Shown: positions 33,822 through 42,643, counted from the first letter of the stretch. The stretch is 64,000 nt of DNA from Chitinophaga niabensis (GCA_017849435.1 JAFIGY010000003.1:1-64000), one strand, 5' to 3'. The notes: generated by a model from the sequence alone, not told the origin. Numbers and translations are program-made.

Positions 33822-35923
33822 CAACTTAATTCTATAATGATCGTTTGTTCTTTTCCTATGGTTGTTCCACCGGGCAGGGACTGCGTGGCCACTTTCCCGG
33901 AGCCTTTGATCACCACGCGGAGCCCGGCATTCTCCAGCAGGTATAATGCATCTTTCAGCCCCATCCCTTTTACATTCGGTACCGTACCGGCAGCCTGCTG
34001 CAAAGGCTCAAAGCTGAGTTTGTTGTTCCGGACATCCGCGCTCACCCAGTTGGAGGGAGTGATGTTCCCCTGCCAGGGCAGGTTCAGCGTGTTCACCACG
34101 CTTTTCCATTCGCTTCCTTTGCCACCCTTCATGGCCATGAGCGTATCCAGCCCGCCGTTAGCCGGCATTGGCTGTGGTTTCTGGTTAGCCAGCGCATATA
34201 ATTTATCCGCTACTTCCCGGAAAACCGGTCCGGCCACACTGCCGCCATAGAATTTGGCGGCGTGTGGCTTGTTTTTTATCACTACTACGCAGGTGTATTG
34301 CGGATCTTTCGCCGGGAAGTACCCTGCAAAAGAGGATTGATAGATCTTGTCCGCATACCCCCTGTTCCCGTTCGCCACCAGCGCGGTGCCGGTTTTACCT
34401 GCGAAGCGGTAATAAGGCGTTTGCAGTTTTACGGCCGTTCCGTTCAGTACCACTCCTTCCAGCATGTCTTTCAGCTGGTTGAGCGTACGGGAGGAGCAGA
34501 TGCTGTCCATCACCACCACCGGTTCAAACTTTTGCACCGGTTTGCCGTACTCCATAATCTCGTTCACGAGGTAAGGCTTCATCATCTTCCCGTTATTAGC
34601 AACGGCATTATACAGCATGGCCGTATGTACCGGTGTTTGTTTTACCGCATAGCCGAATGCCATCCACGGGAGGGTGATGGCGTTCCAGTATTTGCTGGCA
34701 GTGGTGGGGATGTAGGGCGCCCCTTCGCCCACGAGGTCGATACCGGTGGGTTTGTTCAGATGCAGCTTGGCGAGATGCGCTGCAAACTCATCCGGTTTTT
34801 TGAAATAATATTGATAAGCCAGTTTGGCCATCCCTACATTCGAGCTTCTTTCAAAAGCGTGCTTGACGGTGACATTGGTGAGATGGTGCGGTTCGGAATC
34901 ATATACCGTGTTGCGGTTGATGTTCCATCTGCCGTAATTCAGGTCCACCATGCTGTTCGGCGTAACGTACCCGTCTTCCAGCACAGAGATCATCGTGGCC
35001 AGTTTGAAGGTAGAGCCGGGTTCGGTGGCCATAAGGGCGTAGTTGGCGTCTTCCCAGTAACTGCCGTCCTTCTGGTGGCCGAGGTTGGCGATGGCTTTGA
35101 TCTTGCCGGTCTTCACTTCCATCAGGATGCAGGTACCGTGATCCGCTTCGTTTTGTATCATCATCCGCATCAGTGCTGTTTCCACGATGTCCTGCATATT
35201 CACATCCAGTGTGGTGATGACGTCTTTCCCGTTCTCGGGTTCGATATCATAGCCTTCCACCGGCATATAAGTGCCTCCGGCGATGCGGCGCATGAGGCGT
35301 TTGCCGGTCACGCCGCTGAGATCATCGTCGTAAGTTCTTTCAAGTCCCACGTTCTGCGCATTTTCACGGGAGAGACCGATGGTGCGGTTGGCAAGGAGCT
35401 TGAAAGGGTTGATGCGTTTGTTCTTCGTTTCCGCGATCATTCCACCTTTATTGCGGCCGAGGCGGAACATGGGGAAGTTGCGCAATTGCTGATACTCATC
35501 GAACCGCGCATCTCTTTTCAGCAAAAAGTAGCGGTCTTTATCCTTGAACCCTTCCTGCAGCGCCCTTTTGTATTCTGCTGCGGACCGATCCATGAACAAA
35601 GCCGCCAGGCGGACGGAGAGAGAATCTATATTGTCTTTGAAGATGTTGAGCTTTTTATCCTGCAACCCGTCTGCCTTGAAATCGATGCGGATATCGAAAT
35701 AGGGGATGGAAGTGGACAGCATGCGGCCTTCTTCGGAGTAGATGGTGCCGCGGTCGGCATCCAGGTCCATATAAGCCGTATGGAGACTGTCAGACATGCT
35801 GCGCCAGTAGTCGCCTTTTACGTGCTGGATATAGAACACTTTTCCGAGGATCGCAATAGCGAAGATGCCCATGCCGATGAAGCACAGATAGGCTCGCCAT
35901 AGTATGTCCTTTTTAATTTCCAT
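33821..35923 (-). CDS. ftsI: Class B penicillin-binding protein FtsI with C-terminal PASTA domain
   Basis: 700 residues. Short cytoplasmic tail, one membrane segment (about 11-28), dimerisation domain, and a transpeptidase domain with EPGSTFKLATM (SxxK), RSSNVGMAKLA (SxN) and FAGKTGTALVA (KTG). The C-terminal ~65 residues form one PASTA domain (VPNVKGMGLKDALYLLENAG). It cross-links septal peptidoglycan with FtsW. Sits 36 bp from the ftsL-like gene and overlaps murE by one base. Confidence 0.96.
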   Translation of the reverse strand: MEIKKDILWRAYLCFIGMGIFAIAILGKVFYIQHVKGDYWRSMSDSLHTAYMDLDADRGTIYSEEGRMLSTSIPYFDIRIDFKADGLQDKKLNIFKDNIDSLSVRLAALFMDRSAAEYKRALQEGFKDKDRYFLLKRDARFDEYQQLRNFPMFRLGRNKGGMIAETKNKRINPFKLLANRTIGLSRENAQNVGLERTYDDDLSGVTGKRLMRRIAGGTYMPVEGYDIEPENGKDVITTLDVNMQDIVETALMRMMIQNEADHGTCILMEVKTGKIKAIANLGHQKDGSYWEDANYALMATEPGSTFKLATMISVLEDGYVTPNSMVDLNYGRWNINRNTVYDSEPHHLTNVTVKHAFERSSNVGMAKLAYQYYFKKPDEFAAHLAKLHLNKPTGIDLVGEGAPYIPTTASKYWNAITLPWMAFGYAVKQTPVHTAMLYNAVANNGKMMKPYLVNEIMEYGKPVQKFEPVVVMDSICSSRTLNQLKDMLEGVVLNGTAVKLQTPYYRFAGKTGTALVANGNRGYADKIYQSSFAGYFPAKDPQYTCVVVIKNKPHAAKFYGGSVAGPVFREVADKLYALANQKPQPMPANGGLDTLMAMKGGKGSEWKSVVNTLNLPWQGNITPSNWVSADVRNNKLSFEPLQQAAGTVPNVKGMGLKDALYLLENAGLRVVIKGSGKVATQSLPGGTTIGKEQTIIIELS

Positions 35924-35959
35924 TTGCCGGGTCAGGTATCAGTATCTTTTTTTCGGATG

Positions 35960-36334
35960 TTATTGTTTGTTGTCCGCCTGCTTCGGTTCTATCCGTTGCG
36001 GGGGAGTGTTGAGTTCTTTCAGGCCGAGGGGTTCCACGGCTTTGCTTACTTCGCTCAGTTTGCTCCGGAACATCAGTTCGCTTTTTACGCTCAGGTATTC
36101 CCACTTCAGTTCCCTGATCTCCTTGCCCAGTTTATTGATGCGGCGCACTTTCTTTTCTGCGAGATGGCTGTTGGCGATATACACCAGTGCGATCACGGCG
36201 AGGAAAAGAAGGAAGGGGAGGTTCCGGGTGATCAGCTGATAGTTGATCCGCAACCGCCATTCCCTTTTAGGTTCCTGCGGGAGCGATCCCTCCACGGCTT
36301 CTTCGTTCATATGCTTTTCTTCTTCCTGCAACAC
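35960..36334 (-). CDS. ftsL: FtsL-like cell division protein
   Basis: 124 residues with one membrane helix (about 39-56, LPFLLFLAVIALVYIAN), then a periplasmic coiled coil (KKVRRINKLGKEIRELKWEY). Sequence identity to FtsL is never high, so the call rests on topology and the position between rsmH and ftsI. An internal Met (residue 9) is an alternative start. Confidence 0.85.
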   Translation of the reverse strand: MLQEEEKHMNEEAVEGSLPQEPKREWRLRINYQLITRNLPFLLFLAVIALVYIANSHLAEKKVRRINKLGKEIRELKWEYLSVKSELMFRSKLSEVSKAVEPLGLKELNTPPQRIEPKQADNKQ

Positions 36335-36414
36335 GACACAAGGTTTAGCAACAGTTTATCGCTATGATTTTTCTTTTTTGGTAACAGGGGATAGGATGGA
36401 AGTAACGGTTACGG

Positions 36415-37323
36415 TTATATTTTTTCAGCCACCCGTAACTTGGCGCTCCTGCTTCGCGGGTTGGCCCGCAGTTCTGATTCACCGGCCGTTACCGGCTTTT
36501 TGGTGATCAGTTTGAAGCGCTTTGGCGGAGTTTCAAACGCGTAGGGATTATCCTCCGCAGTTTCGAAACTTCCCGATCTCATATAATTCTTCACCAGCCT
36601 GTCTTCCAGTGAATGGAAGGTAATGATGGCCAGCTTTCCGCCTGGTTTCAGCACTTGTGATGATTGTGTGAGCAGCTCTTTCAGCGCGCCCAGTTCATCA
36701 TTCACCGCTATCCGCAGGGCCTGGAAAACCTGTGCCAGGTATTTTGCGGGGTTGCCTTTGACGATAGGCTGTATGAGGGATTTGAATTCGGCGATGGTAC
36801 GCAGCGGGTGCGACTTGCGCAGCTGTACGATGGTTTTGGCCAGGGTTCTGGAGTTGGTGACTTCCCCATAGTCCTGGAACAGCTGATGCAGGTGATGCTC
36901 GGAATAGCTGTGCAGGATATCCGCTGCCGTAAGGGTGCTGCGGGTGTCCATACGCATATCCAGGTTCCCGTCGAAACGGGTGGAAAATCCCCTGGTGCCG
37001 GTATCGAACTGGTAGGAGGAAACCCCGAGGTCCGCCAGCAGGCCGTCTGCTTCCAAAGCCTTGTGGAGCTTGAGGAAGCGCTGCAGGTGCCGGAAATTTT
37101 CCCGGACGAAGGTAACCCGCTCGTCCACAATACGGTTACGGTAGGCATCCTCATCCTGATCAAACACAATGAGCCTGCCCTGCGGGCCAAGCCGCTCGAG
37201 GATAGCCCGGGAGTGGCCCCCGCCGCCGAAAGTGGCGTCCACATAGGTGCCATCCGGCCGGATCTGTAAAAGCTCCACCACTTCGGTGAGCAGAACAGGC
37301 AAATGATACGCTGATGGTTCCAT
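36415..37323 (-). CDS. rsmH: 16S rRNA (cytosine-1402-N4)-methyltransferase
   Basis: 302 residues. Typical start (YHLPVLLTEVVELL), SAM-binding YVDATFGGGGHSRAIL, FDQDEDAY, LLADLGVSSYQFD, and the C-terminal TFHSLEDRLVKNYMR. Methylates C1402 of 16S rRNA. Second gene of the cluster, 10 bp after mraZ and 80 bp before the ftsL gene. Confidence 0.97.
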   Translation of the reverse strand: MEPSAYHLPVLLTEVVELLQIRPDGTYVDATFGGGGHSRAILERLGPQGRLIVFDQDEDAYRNRIVDERVTFVRENFRHLQRFLKLHKALEADGLLADLGVSSYQFDTGTRGFSTRFDGNLDMRMDTRSTLTAADILHSYSEHHLHQLFQDYGEVTNSRTLAKTIVQLRKSHPLRTIAEFKSLIQPIVKGNPAKYLAQVFQALRIAVNDELGALKELLTQSSQVLKPGGKLAIITFHSLEDRLVKNYMRSGSFETAEDNPYAFETPPKRFKLITKKPVTAGESELRANPRSRSAKLRVAEKI

Positions 37324-37333
37324 ATGCCGTGTT

Positions 37334-37801
37334 TTACAATCCCGGGTTTTGTCCGTCTCCCGCCATTACCTGCTGTGCCAGGCTGCTGAAGGCTTCCGGT
37401 GAGAAATTATCAAAGAACTCCTGGTATTTCGCTTTGTCCCAGATCTCGATCTTGTTGTTCGCCGCCGTCAGCACAATGTCCTTGTCGAGCCCGGCATGCG
37501 CCATCAGGTTCTTCGGGATATTGAGCCTGCCGGCGCTGTCCAGTTCCAGGATAGTAGCGCCATTGAGAAAATAGCGGCGGAATTCCCTAACTTTCGGATC
37601 AAAATCGTTCAGTTTGCCGATCCTCTCCTGTATAGGTTGCCACTCGTTCATCGGGTACAATGTCAGACACTTTTCAAAACCACGGTTCAGCACAAACTGG
37701 TTGCCCGCACTTTCCGCTATCTGCCGTTTGAATCCGGCAGGGAGCAGGAAGCGTCCTTTTGCGTCCAGCGTTGCTTCATATTCACCAAGAAAACCCGTCA
37801 T
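37334..37801 (-). CDS. mraZ: Transcriptional regulator MraZ
   Basis: 155 residues with two SpoVT-AbrB-like repeats (EYEATLDAKGRFLLPAG, then LDSAGRLNIPKNLMAHAG). In E. coli MraZ represses its own operon by binding 10-bp-spaced repeats upstream. Three comparable boxes lie 34-63 bp upstream here, so autoregulation of the dcw cluster is plausible. First gene of the cluster. Confidence 0.95.
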   Translation of the reverse strand: MTGFLGEYEATLDAKGRFLLPAGFKRQIAESAGNQFVLNRGFEKCLTLYPMNEWQPIQERIGKLNDFDPKVREFRRYFLNGATILELDSAGRLNIPKNLMAHAGLDKDIVLTAANNKIEIWDKAKYQEFFDNFSPEAFSSLAQQVMAGDGQNPGL

Positions 37802-37834
37802 GTCAGTGTATTAGTACCTTGATTTCCATTTTCT

Positions 37835-37864
37835 AACACAAAATAACACTTTTTCCCACTTTTT
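37835..37864 (-). promoter_or_regulatory. MraZ-box-like operator, three 10-bp units
   Basis: Read on the minus strand, AAAAAGTGGG, AAAAAGTGTT and ATTTTGTGTT follow one another without gaps, giving a GTG every ten bases. MraZ sites in other bacteria are direct repeats with a GTGG/TGGG core at ten-base spacing. The third unit overlaps TTATTTTG, a near -7 box. Binding is inferred. Confidence 0.6.
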
Positions 37865-37887
37865 ACCGAAAAAATGCATTATATATT

Positions 37888-38009
37888 TTTTCCACAGGAG
37901 AATTGTGCCTTGAATACTGGGGTAGAAGGTGGTTGTTCGGGTGGAAGTGTGGATAGCGGTGAGTTGTGTGTGGATAAGATGTGTAAATGTGAGGTAAAAT
38001 TGTGAATAA
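37888..38009. promoter_or_regulatory. Cluster of DnaA-box-like sequences (candidate oriC or DnaA-controlled switch)
   Basis: TTTTCCACA (37888-37896), TGTGGATAG (37948-37956), TGTGGATAA (37969-37977) and TGTGAATAA (38001-38009). The last two are exact complements of TTATNCACA; the first two differ by one base. The last three share one orientation and the first is opposed. An AT-rich stretch adjoins at 37858-37891. Whether this is an origin cannot be decided from the window. Confidence 0.5.
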
Positions 38010-38114
38010 CGGACAGGAGGAGGCCGTCATCGTCCCAACTCCTTCATTTCGACCATTTTTGCAAAATTTTAACTGGGTGGACCTACCATACTATCAATAT
38101 TTGCTTTTAATTCG

Positions 38115-38122
38115 TACCTTTG
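38115..38122 (+). promoter_or_regulatory. -7 element of the bamD promoter
   Basis: TACCTTTG matches the -7 consensus exactly. No good -33 TTTG is present at the right distance, and the element lies only 12 bp before the bamD ATG, implying a very short leader. Confidence 0.45.
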
Positions 38123-38134
38123 CGATTCTTTTTT

Positions 38135-38974
38135 ATGAGGAAAATTTTCTTATATACCGGCCTTTTGGCCGCGCTGACTGTCACCGTCTCCTGCAACCGG
38201 GAGCTCCGGCGGATTGAAAAAAGCAATGATCTGGAGAAGAAACTGGCGTATGCGAACAAGCAGTACGAAAAGAAGAAATACCAGATGGCGCAAACCCTGT
38301 ATGAGGAAATGATCCCCGTGTTCAAGGGTACCGAGAAGTTCGAAGACCTTTACTACCGCTACGCTTATTGCTCTTTCTACCTGAAAGACTACCAGCAGGC
38401 GGCTTTCCACTTCAAGAACTATCTGGACGCCCTCCCCAGCAGTCCGCGCGCCATGGAGATCGACTATCAGAACGCTTATTGTTATTATAAGCTTTCTCCG
38501 AAAGTGCCGCTGGATCAAACCAGCACGTCCAAGGCGATAGCTGCGATGCAGACTTTCATCAACTCCTACCCGACCTCCCCTAAAACCGCGGAAGCCAGCG
38601 TAGTGATTGAATTGCTGCGTCGTAAGCTGGAGCAGAAGGAGTTCAACGCCGCCGAGCTGTATTATAACCTGGGGCACTTTAAAGCGGCCGGGGTGTCTTT
38701 CAAAAGCCTGATGCGGGCGTACCCGGATTCGGACAAGAGCGACAGCTACAAGTACATGGCCATCAAAGCCTATTACCAGTACGCCAGAAAAAGCATCCCC
38801 AGCAAACAAGTGGAGCGCTATGAGACCGTGCTCACCGAATACCTGGAATTTACGGATCGCTATCCCAACAGTAAATTGAAGGGAGATGCCGAAAAATATT
38901 ATACCTTAGCAAAAAATAACATTAAATACCTGGAAAATGAGCAAAATAAAGAGAAGTCTATCCAGCAGCATTAA
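38135..38974 (+). CDS. bamD: Outer membrane assembly lipoprotein BamD
   Basis: 279 residues from ATG 38135; a TTG at 38120 would add five residues before the signal. Lipoprotein signal with Cys in LTVTVSCNREL, then TPR-like helical repeats (YANKQYEKKKYQMAQTLYEE, DYQQAAFHFKNYLDALPSS). Essential partner of BamA in beta-barrel insertion, lipid-anchored on the periplasmic face of the outer membrane. The 3' end overlaps rpoZ by 38 bp. Confidence 0.93.
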   Translation: MRKIFLYTGLLAALTVTVSCNRELRRIEKSNDLEKKLAYANKQYEKKKYQMAQTLYEEMIPVFKGTEKFEDLYYRYAYCSFYLKDYQQAAFHFKNYLDALPSSPRAMEIDYQNAYCYYKLSPKVPLDQTSTSKAIAAMQTFINSYPTSPKTAEASVVIELLRRKLEQKEFNAAELYYNLGHFKAAGVSFKSLMRAYPDSDKSDSYKYMAIKAYYQYARKSIPSKQVERYETVLTEYLEFTDRYPNSKLKGDAEKYYTLAKNNIKYLENEQNKEKSIQQH

Positions 38975-39278
38975 TCCCTGGGTAGAAACCAGGAATACGA
39001 CTGATATCAAGAACAGGACCGGTAACCTGTATGAGTCGATTGCCATTATTGCCAAAAGGGCAAACCAGATCAACATTACCGTAAAGGAAGAACTCCATTC
39101 CAAACTGGAAGAGTTCGCCAGCCATACGGATAACCTGGAGGAAGTGCATGAGAACAAAGAGCAGATCGAGATCTCCCGTTTCTACGAAAGGATGGCCAAT
39201 TCCGCTATTCAGGCTACGAACGAGTTCCTTGACAACAAGATCTACTTCCGCAAGAACGACGACGATCTGTATAGCTGA
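38937..39278 (+). CDS. rpoZ: DNA-directed RNA polymerase omega subunit (Rpb6/omega family)
   Basis: 113 residues. The conserved segment TGNLYESIAIIAKRANQIN matches the omega/Rpb6 helix with its NLYES motif, in the Bacteroidota form of omega. It helps assemble and stabilise RNA polymerase. The start lies inside the end of bamD, so the two are transcribed, and possibly translated, together. Confidence 0.9.
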   Translation: MSKIKRSLSSSINPWVETRNTTDIKNRTGNLYESIAIIAKRANQINITVKEELHSKLEEFASHTDNLEEVHENKEQIEISRFYERMANSAIQATNEFLDNKIYFRKNDDDLYS

Positions 39279-39311
39279 TCCCATCGTTTTCGCGAAAAAT
39301 ACTACCTTCAT

Positions 39312-39345
39312 AGCGGCAGAATGTTTCAGTTCTGCCGCTTTTGTT
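39312..39345 (+). terminator. Terminator after bamD-rpoZ
   Basis: AGCGGCAGA (39312-39320) pairs with TCTGCCGCT (39331-39339) and is followed by TTTGTTTT. It lies just before the coaBC start, so it could also act as attenuator for coaBC. Confidence 0.75.
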
Positions 39346-39352
39346 TTGCCAC

Positions 39353-40543
39353 ATGTTACAAGGGAAAAAAATTCTATTGGGCGTTTCAGGCAGCATCGCG
39401 GCTTATAAGGCAGCCCTGCTGGTGCGCCTGCTCGTAAAGGAAGGCGCGATTGTGAAGGTATTGATGACCCCCTCGGCCTGCGACTTTATCACCCCCCTCA
39501 CACTCTCTACTTTGTCCAAACACGAAGTAGGTGTACATATCAGCGAACACGGCAACTGGAGCAACCACGTGATGCTCGGCCGCTGGGCGGATGTGATGCT
39601 GATTGCGCCGGCATCGGCCAATACGATGGCCAAAATGGCGAACGGCATCAGTGATAACCTCCTCCTGGCAGTATACCTTTCCGCCACCAGTCCCGTACTG
39701 TTCGCTCCGGCGATGGATGAGGATATGTGGTATCATCCCGCCACCAAAGCCAATGTAGCCCGACTGCTCAGCTATGGCCACCGCCAGCTGCCGGTACAAA
39801 AAGGCGAACTGGCCAGCGGTCTCTTCGGGGAAGGCAGAATGGCGGAACCGGAGGAGATCGTAGTCTATTTACGGCAATTCTTCCACCGGCCTTTGTCCGG
39901 CAAAACAGCCCTGGTATCCGCCGGTCCCACTCAGGAACCGATTGACCCGGTGCGTTTCATCAGCAATCATTCAAGTGGAAAAATGGGTATTGCGCTGGCG
40001 GAAGCACTGGCCGATGCGGGTGCGCATGTACAGTTAGTATTGGGCCCTACGCATCTTTCCACGCAACATACCGGCATCACCACCACCCGCGTGGTGACCG
40101 CAGCGGATATGTTCAGTAGTTGCGAGCAACTCGCCCCGCAATCGGACATCATCGTGATGGCCGCCGCTGTAGCGGATTACAGACCGCGTACCGTAGCGGA
40201 TAAAAAGATCAAGAAGAAAGACGATGAAATGAACCTCGAACTGGAGAAAACCACGGACATCGCACGAACACTGGGCGCACAAAAGAAGAACGGCCAGGTG
40301 CTGGTGGGATTTTCCCTTGAGACCAATAATGAGCGGGAGTTTGCGTTAAAGAAGCTGCAGGACAAGAACCTGGATATGGTAGTACTGAATTCCCTGAACG
40401 ACGCCGGTGCCGGCTTCAACTATGATACCAACAAGGTGACCCTGCTTTCCCGCAATGGGAAAGAGATCGCACTGCCGCTGCAATCCAAGCAGGAAGTGGC
40501 ACGTAACATCGTACAAGCTATAATCGATCTGCAACATGCGTAA
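39353..40543 (+). CDS. coaBC: Bifunctional phosphopantothenoylcysteine decarboxylase / phosphopantothenate-cysteine ligase
   Basis: 396 residues from ATG 39353; TTG-type starts upstream were discounted. The flavoprotein decarboxylase (about 1-185) has GVSGSIAAYKAALLVR, the catalytic-His region and PAMDEDMWYHPA. The ligase (about 186-396) has SAGPTQEPIDPVRFISNHSS, KMG and AAAVADYRP. Two steps of coenzyme A synthesis. The end overlaps porD by 8 bp. Confidence 0.96.
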   Translation: MLQGKKILLGVSGSIAAYKAALLVRLLVKEGAIVKVLMTPSACDFITPLTLSTLSKHEVGVHISEHGNWSNHVMLGRWADVMLIAPASANTMAKMANGISDNLLLAVYLSATSPVLFAPAMDEDMWYHPATKANVARLLSYGHRQLPVQKGELASGLFGEGRMAEPEEIVVYLRQFFHRPLSGKTALVSAGPTQEPIDPVRFISNHSSGKMGIALAEALADAGAHVQLVLGPTHLSTQHTGITTTRVVTAADMFSSCEQLAPQSDIIVMAAAVADYRPRTVADKKIKKKDDEMNLELEKTTDIARTLGAQKKNGQVLVGFSLETNNEREFALKKLQDKNLDMVVLNSLNDAGAGFNYDTNKVTLLSRNGKEIALPLQSKQEVARNIVQAIIDLQHA

Positions 40544-41456
40544 ACTATTCTTATCCTCCCTTTGCCTTGTGCTTTGCTGCCTTCAGGCGGAGGCGCAGGA
40601 ACTGCGGGCCAATGTATCCGTTCAGGCCGCGCAGCTCGGTACCAGTACGGACAAAAGGGTATTCACCACCCTGCAGGGTGCGCTGGCGGAATTCATCAAC
40701 AACCGCAGATGGACGGACGACGCTTTTACGCCCGCGGAACGGATCGAATGCAACTTCCTCCTCAATGTTACGCAATCGCTGGGCAATAACACCTACAAGG
40801 CCTCCCTTACCATACAGGCCACCAGACCCGTATACAACGCCGGTTACACCACCAGCATCCTCAACACGCAGGATAACAACATCGTATTTAAATATGTGGA
40901 GTTCCAGCCGCTGGAGTTCAATGAACAACGTATCGTGAGCAACGATCCGCTGGTATCTAATCTGACCGCTTCACTCGCATATTACATCTATATCATACTG
41001 GGACTGGATTATGATTCTTTCGCTCCCCGCGGCGGTGATAATTTTTTCAAGAAGGCGCTCAACATCGTGAACAATGCGCCGGATGGGAAGGATATTGCCG
41101 GATGGAAAGCTTTTGAAGGAAACAGGAACCGCTACTGGTTGCAGGATAACCTGCTGAACGTGAAGTTCAGCCGCTTCCACGATGTGATGTACCAGTATCA
41201 CCGCCAGGGACTGGATCAGATGTATGACGATGAGAATAAAGGTCGCACTGCCATCATGAACTGCCTCAGCATGCTGATGGCCATTCACGAAGATGTACCG
41301 AACTCCATGCTGGTGCAGGTTTTCTTCAATGCCAAAAGCGAGGAGCTGTTGAAACTGTTTTCAAAGGCGCCACCACAGGAAAAGCAAAGGGCCGCGCAAA
41401 TGCTGGCCGTGCTGGATGTACCGAATGCCAATAAATATCAGCAGCAATTACGATAG
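40536..41456 (+). CDS. porD: T9SS-associated protein PorD (DUF4835)
   Basis: 306 residues with a signal peptide (KLFLSSLCLVLCCLQAEAQ). The DUF4835 pattern is clear: ELRANVSVQ, NNRRWTDDAFTPAERIECNF, LGLDYDSFAPRGGD and NRNRYWLQDN. DUF4835 proteins have been linked to type IX secretion in Bacteroidota and named PorD; the mechanistic role is not established. Its place in a CoA-synthesis operon is common in this group. Confidence 0.88.
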   Translation: MRKLFLSSLCLVLCCLQAEAQELRANVSVQAAQLGTSTDKRVFTTLQGALAEFINNRRWTDDAFTPAERIECNFLLNVTQSLGNNTYKASLTIQATRPVYNAGYTTSILNTQDNNIVFKYVEFQPLEFNEQRIVSNDPLVSNLTASLAYYIYIILGLDYDSFAPRGGDNFFKKALNIVNNAPDGKDIAGWKAFEGNRNRYWLQDNLLNVKFSRFHDVMYQYHRQGLDQMYDDENKGRTAIMNCLSMLMAIHEDVPNSMLVQVFFNAKSEELLKLFSKAPPQEKQRAAQMLAVLDVPNANKYQQQLR

Positions 41457-41477
41457 CATCAATATAACGAATCAATC

Positions 41478-41933
41478 ATGCGAAAAACGGCCGGAGTGCT
41501 CTTGTTCAGTTTGTTGGTCGCCTGCGGAGAGGCGGAGCGGACACCGGGAGGAGTATTATCGAAAGAGAAAATGCGGGATGTTCTGCTGGATATGAATTAT
41601 GCGGAAGTCTACGGAAGAGAACAGGGGGCCGATACGGTACGTATGGCCGATTCCGTTAGAGAAGCCAATGTGAAGAAATATTATGTACAGATATTGCAGC
41701 TGCACGGGATCAGTCGTGAAGCGTTCCAGCGCAGCTACAAGTTTTATGAAACGCACCCGGACAGGCTGGAGGAGATTTACCAGGAGATGCTGGAGATCGT
41801 GAAGCGGAAGCGGGAAGCGATCGATTCGCTCGACCGGATCAGGATGGACCGGTTGAACGGTGTGAACGGGAAGAGCCGGTTGGATTCGTTATACTGGCCG
41901 CGTGCAGATAGTATGAAGCTGACATTACCCTAA
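41478..41933 (+). CDS. DUF4296 domain lipoprotein
   Basis: 151 residues. Lipobox LLVAC at residue 16, then a helical domain (KEKMRDVLLDMNYAEVYG, YYVQILQLHGISREAFQRSY, HPDRLEEIYQEML) typical of DUF4296 proteins of Bacteroidota. Function unknown; exported and lipid-anchored. 21 bp after porD, 17 bp before the CoA-transferase, same strand. Confidence 0.8.
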   Translation: MRKTAGVLLFSLLVACGEAERTPGGVLSKEKMRDVLLDMNYAEVYGREQGADTVRMADSVREANVKKYYVQILQLHGISREAFQRSYKFYETHPDRLEEIYQEMLEIVKRKREAIDSLDRIRMDRLNGVNGKSRLDSLYWPRADSMKLTLP

Positions 41934-41950
41934 CAGCATAACACCAAAAC

Positions 41951-42643
41951 ATGAAGAAAGTAGTCGCTAACGCCGATGAAGCGATCGCCGGTATATCCGA
42001 CGGCGCTACGCTGATGCTCGGAGGCTTTGGTCTTTGCGGCATTCCGGAAAACAGTATTGCAGCGCTTGTGCGCAAGGGCATTAAAGACCTTACCTGCATT
42101 TCGAACAATGCGGGAGTGGATGATTTTGGATTGGGATTGCTGCTGAAAACCCGGCAGATCCGCAAAATGATGTCGTCTTACGTAGGAGAGAACGCAGAGT
42201 TCGAAAGGCAGTTATTATCCGGGGAACTGGAAGTGGATCTGATTCCCCAGGGCACCCTCGCCACAAGGATCCAAATGGCAGGCATGGGTATCCCGGCCTT
42301 TTTCACTCCCGCCGGTTATGGAACGGAAATAGCGGAAGGGAAGGAAGTGCGCCGTTTCAATGGCAAGGATTATCTCATGGAACTGGCCCTCCATGCGGAT
42401 TTCGCTATTGTAAAAGCCTGGAAGGGAGATACCTTCGGCAATCTCGTTTTCCGCAAAACCACCCGTAACTTCAGTACTTCCATGGCTAAAGCCGGCACTA
42501 TCACTATTGCGGAAGTGGAACAACTGGTGCAGCCCGGGGAATTGGACCCGGACCAGATCCATGTGCCTGGCATCTATGTGCATCGCATCTTCCAGGGCAG
42601 TAATTATGAAAAGCGCATTGAAAGGAAAACCGTGAAGATCTGA
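41951..42643 (+). CDS. 3-oxoacid CoA-transferase subunit A
   Basis: 230 residues. Glycine-rich start [18 protein letters not shown] and the [16 protein letters not shown] segment of family I CoA-transferase alpha subunits. With subunit B (25 bp downstream) it transfers CoA from succinyl-CoA to acetoacetate, in ketone-body or butanoate metabolism. Acceptor choice is inferred from family. Confidence 0.93.
   Translation: MKKVVANADEAIAGISDGATLMLGGFGLCGIPENSIAALVRKGIKDLTCISNNAGVDDFGLGLLLKTRQIRKMMSSYVGENAEFERQLLSGELEVDLIPQGTLATRIQMAGMGIPAFFTPAGYGTEIAEGKEVRRFNGKDYLMELALHADFAIVKAWKGDTFGNLVFRKTTRNFSTSMAKAGTITIAEVEQLVQPGELDPDQIHVPGIYVHRIFQGSNYEKRIERKTVKI

Larger units (their letters stand above)
37802..38134. 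other. Divergent intergenic region between the dcw cluster and bamD
   Basis: 333 bp without a convincing gene. From the mraZ side it holds the three MraZ-like boxes, an AT-rich stretch (37858-37891), four DnaA-box-like sequences (37888-38009) and, next to bamD, a TACCTTTG box. A short open frame at 38002-38217 overlaps bamD in another frame and is not a gene. Confidence 0.7.

Noticed and set aside
34262-35902. A 546-codon open frame on the plus strand opposite ftsI
   Set aside because: Low-complexity antisense translation of a GC-rich gene; no signal, domain or start context.
21795-37801. Absence of murF and ddl from the dcw cluster as a possible deletion
   Set aside because: This gene order without murF and ddl is usual in Bacteroidota, so it is not an anomaly.
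38002-38217. A 71-codon frame between the dcw region and bamD
   Set aside because: It crosses the DnaA-box cluster and the bamD promoter and overlaps the bamD start in another frame; the product has no features.
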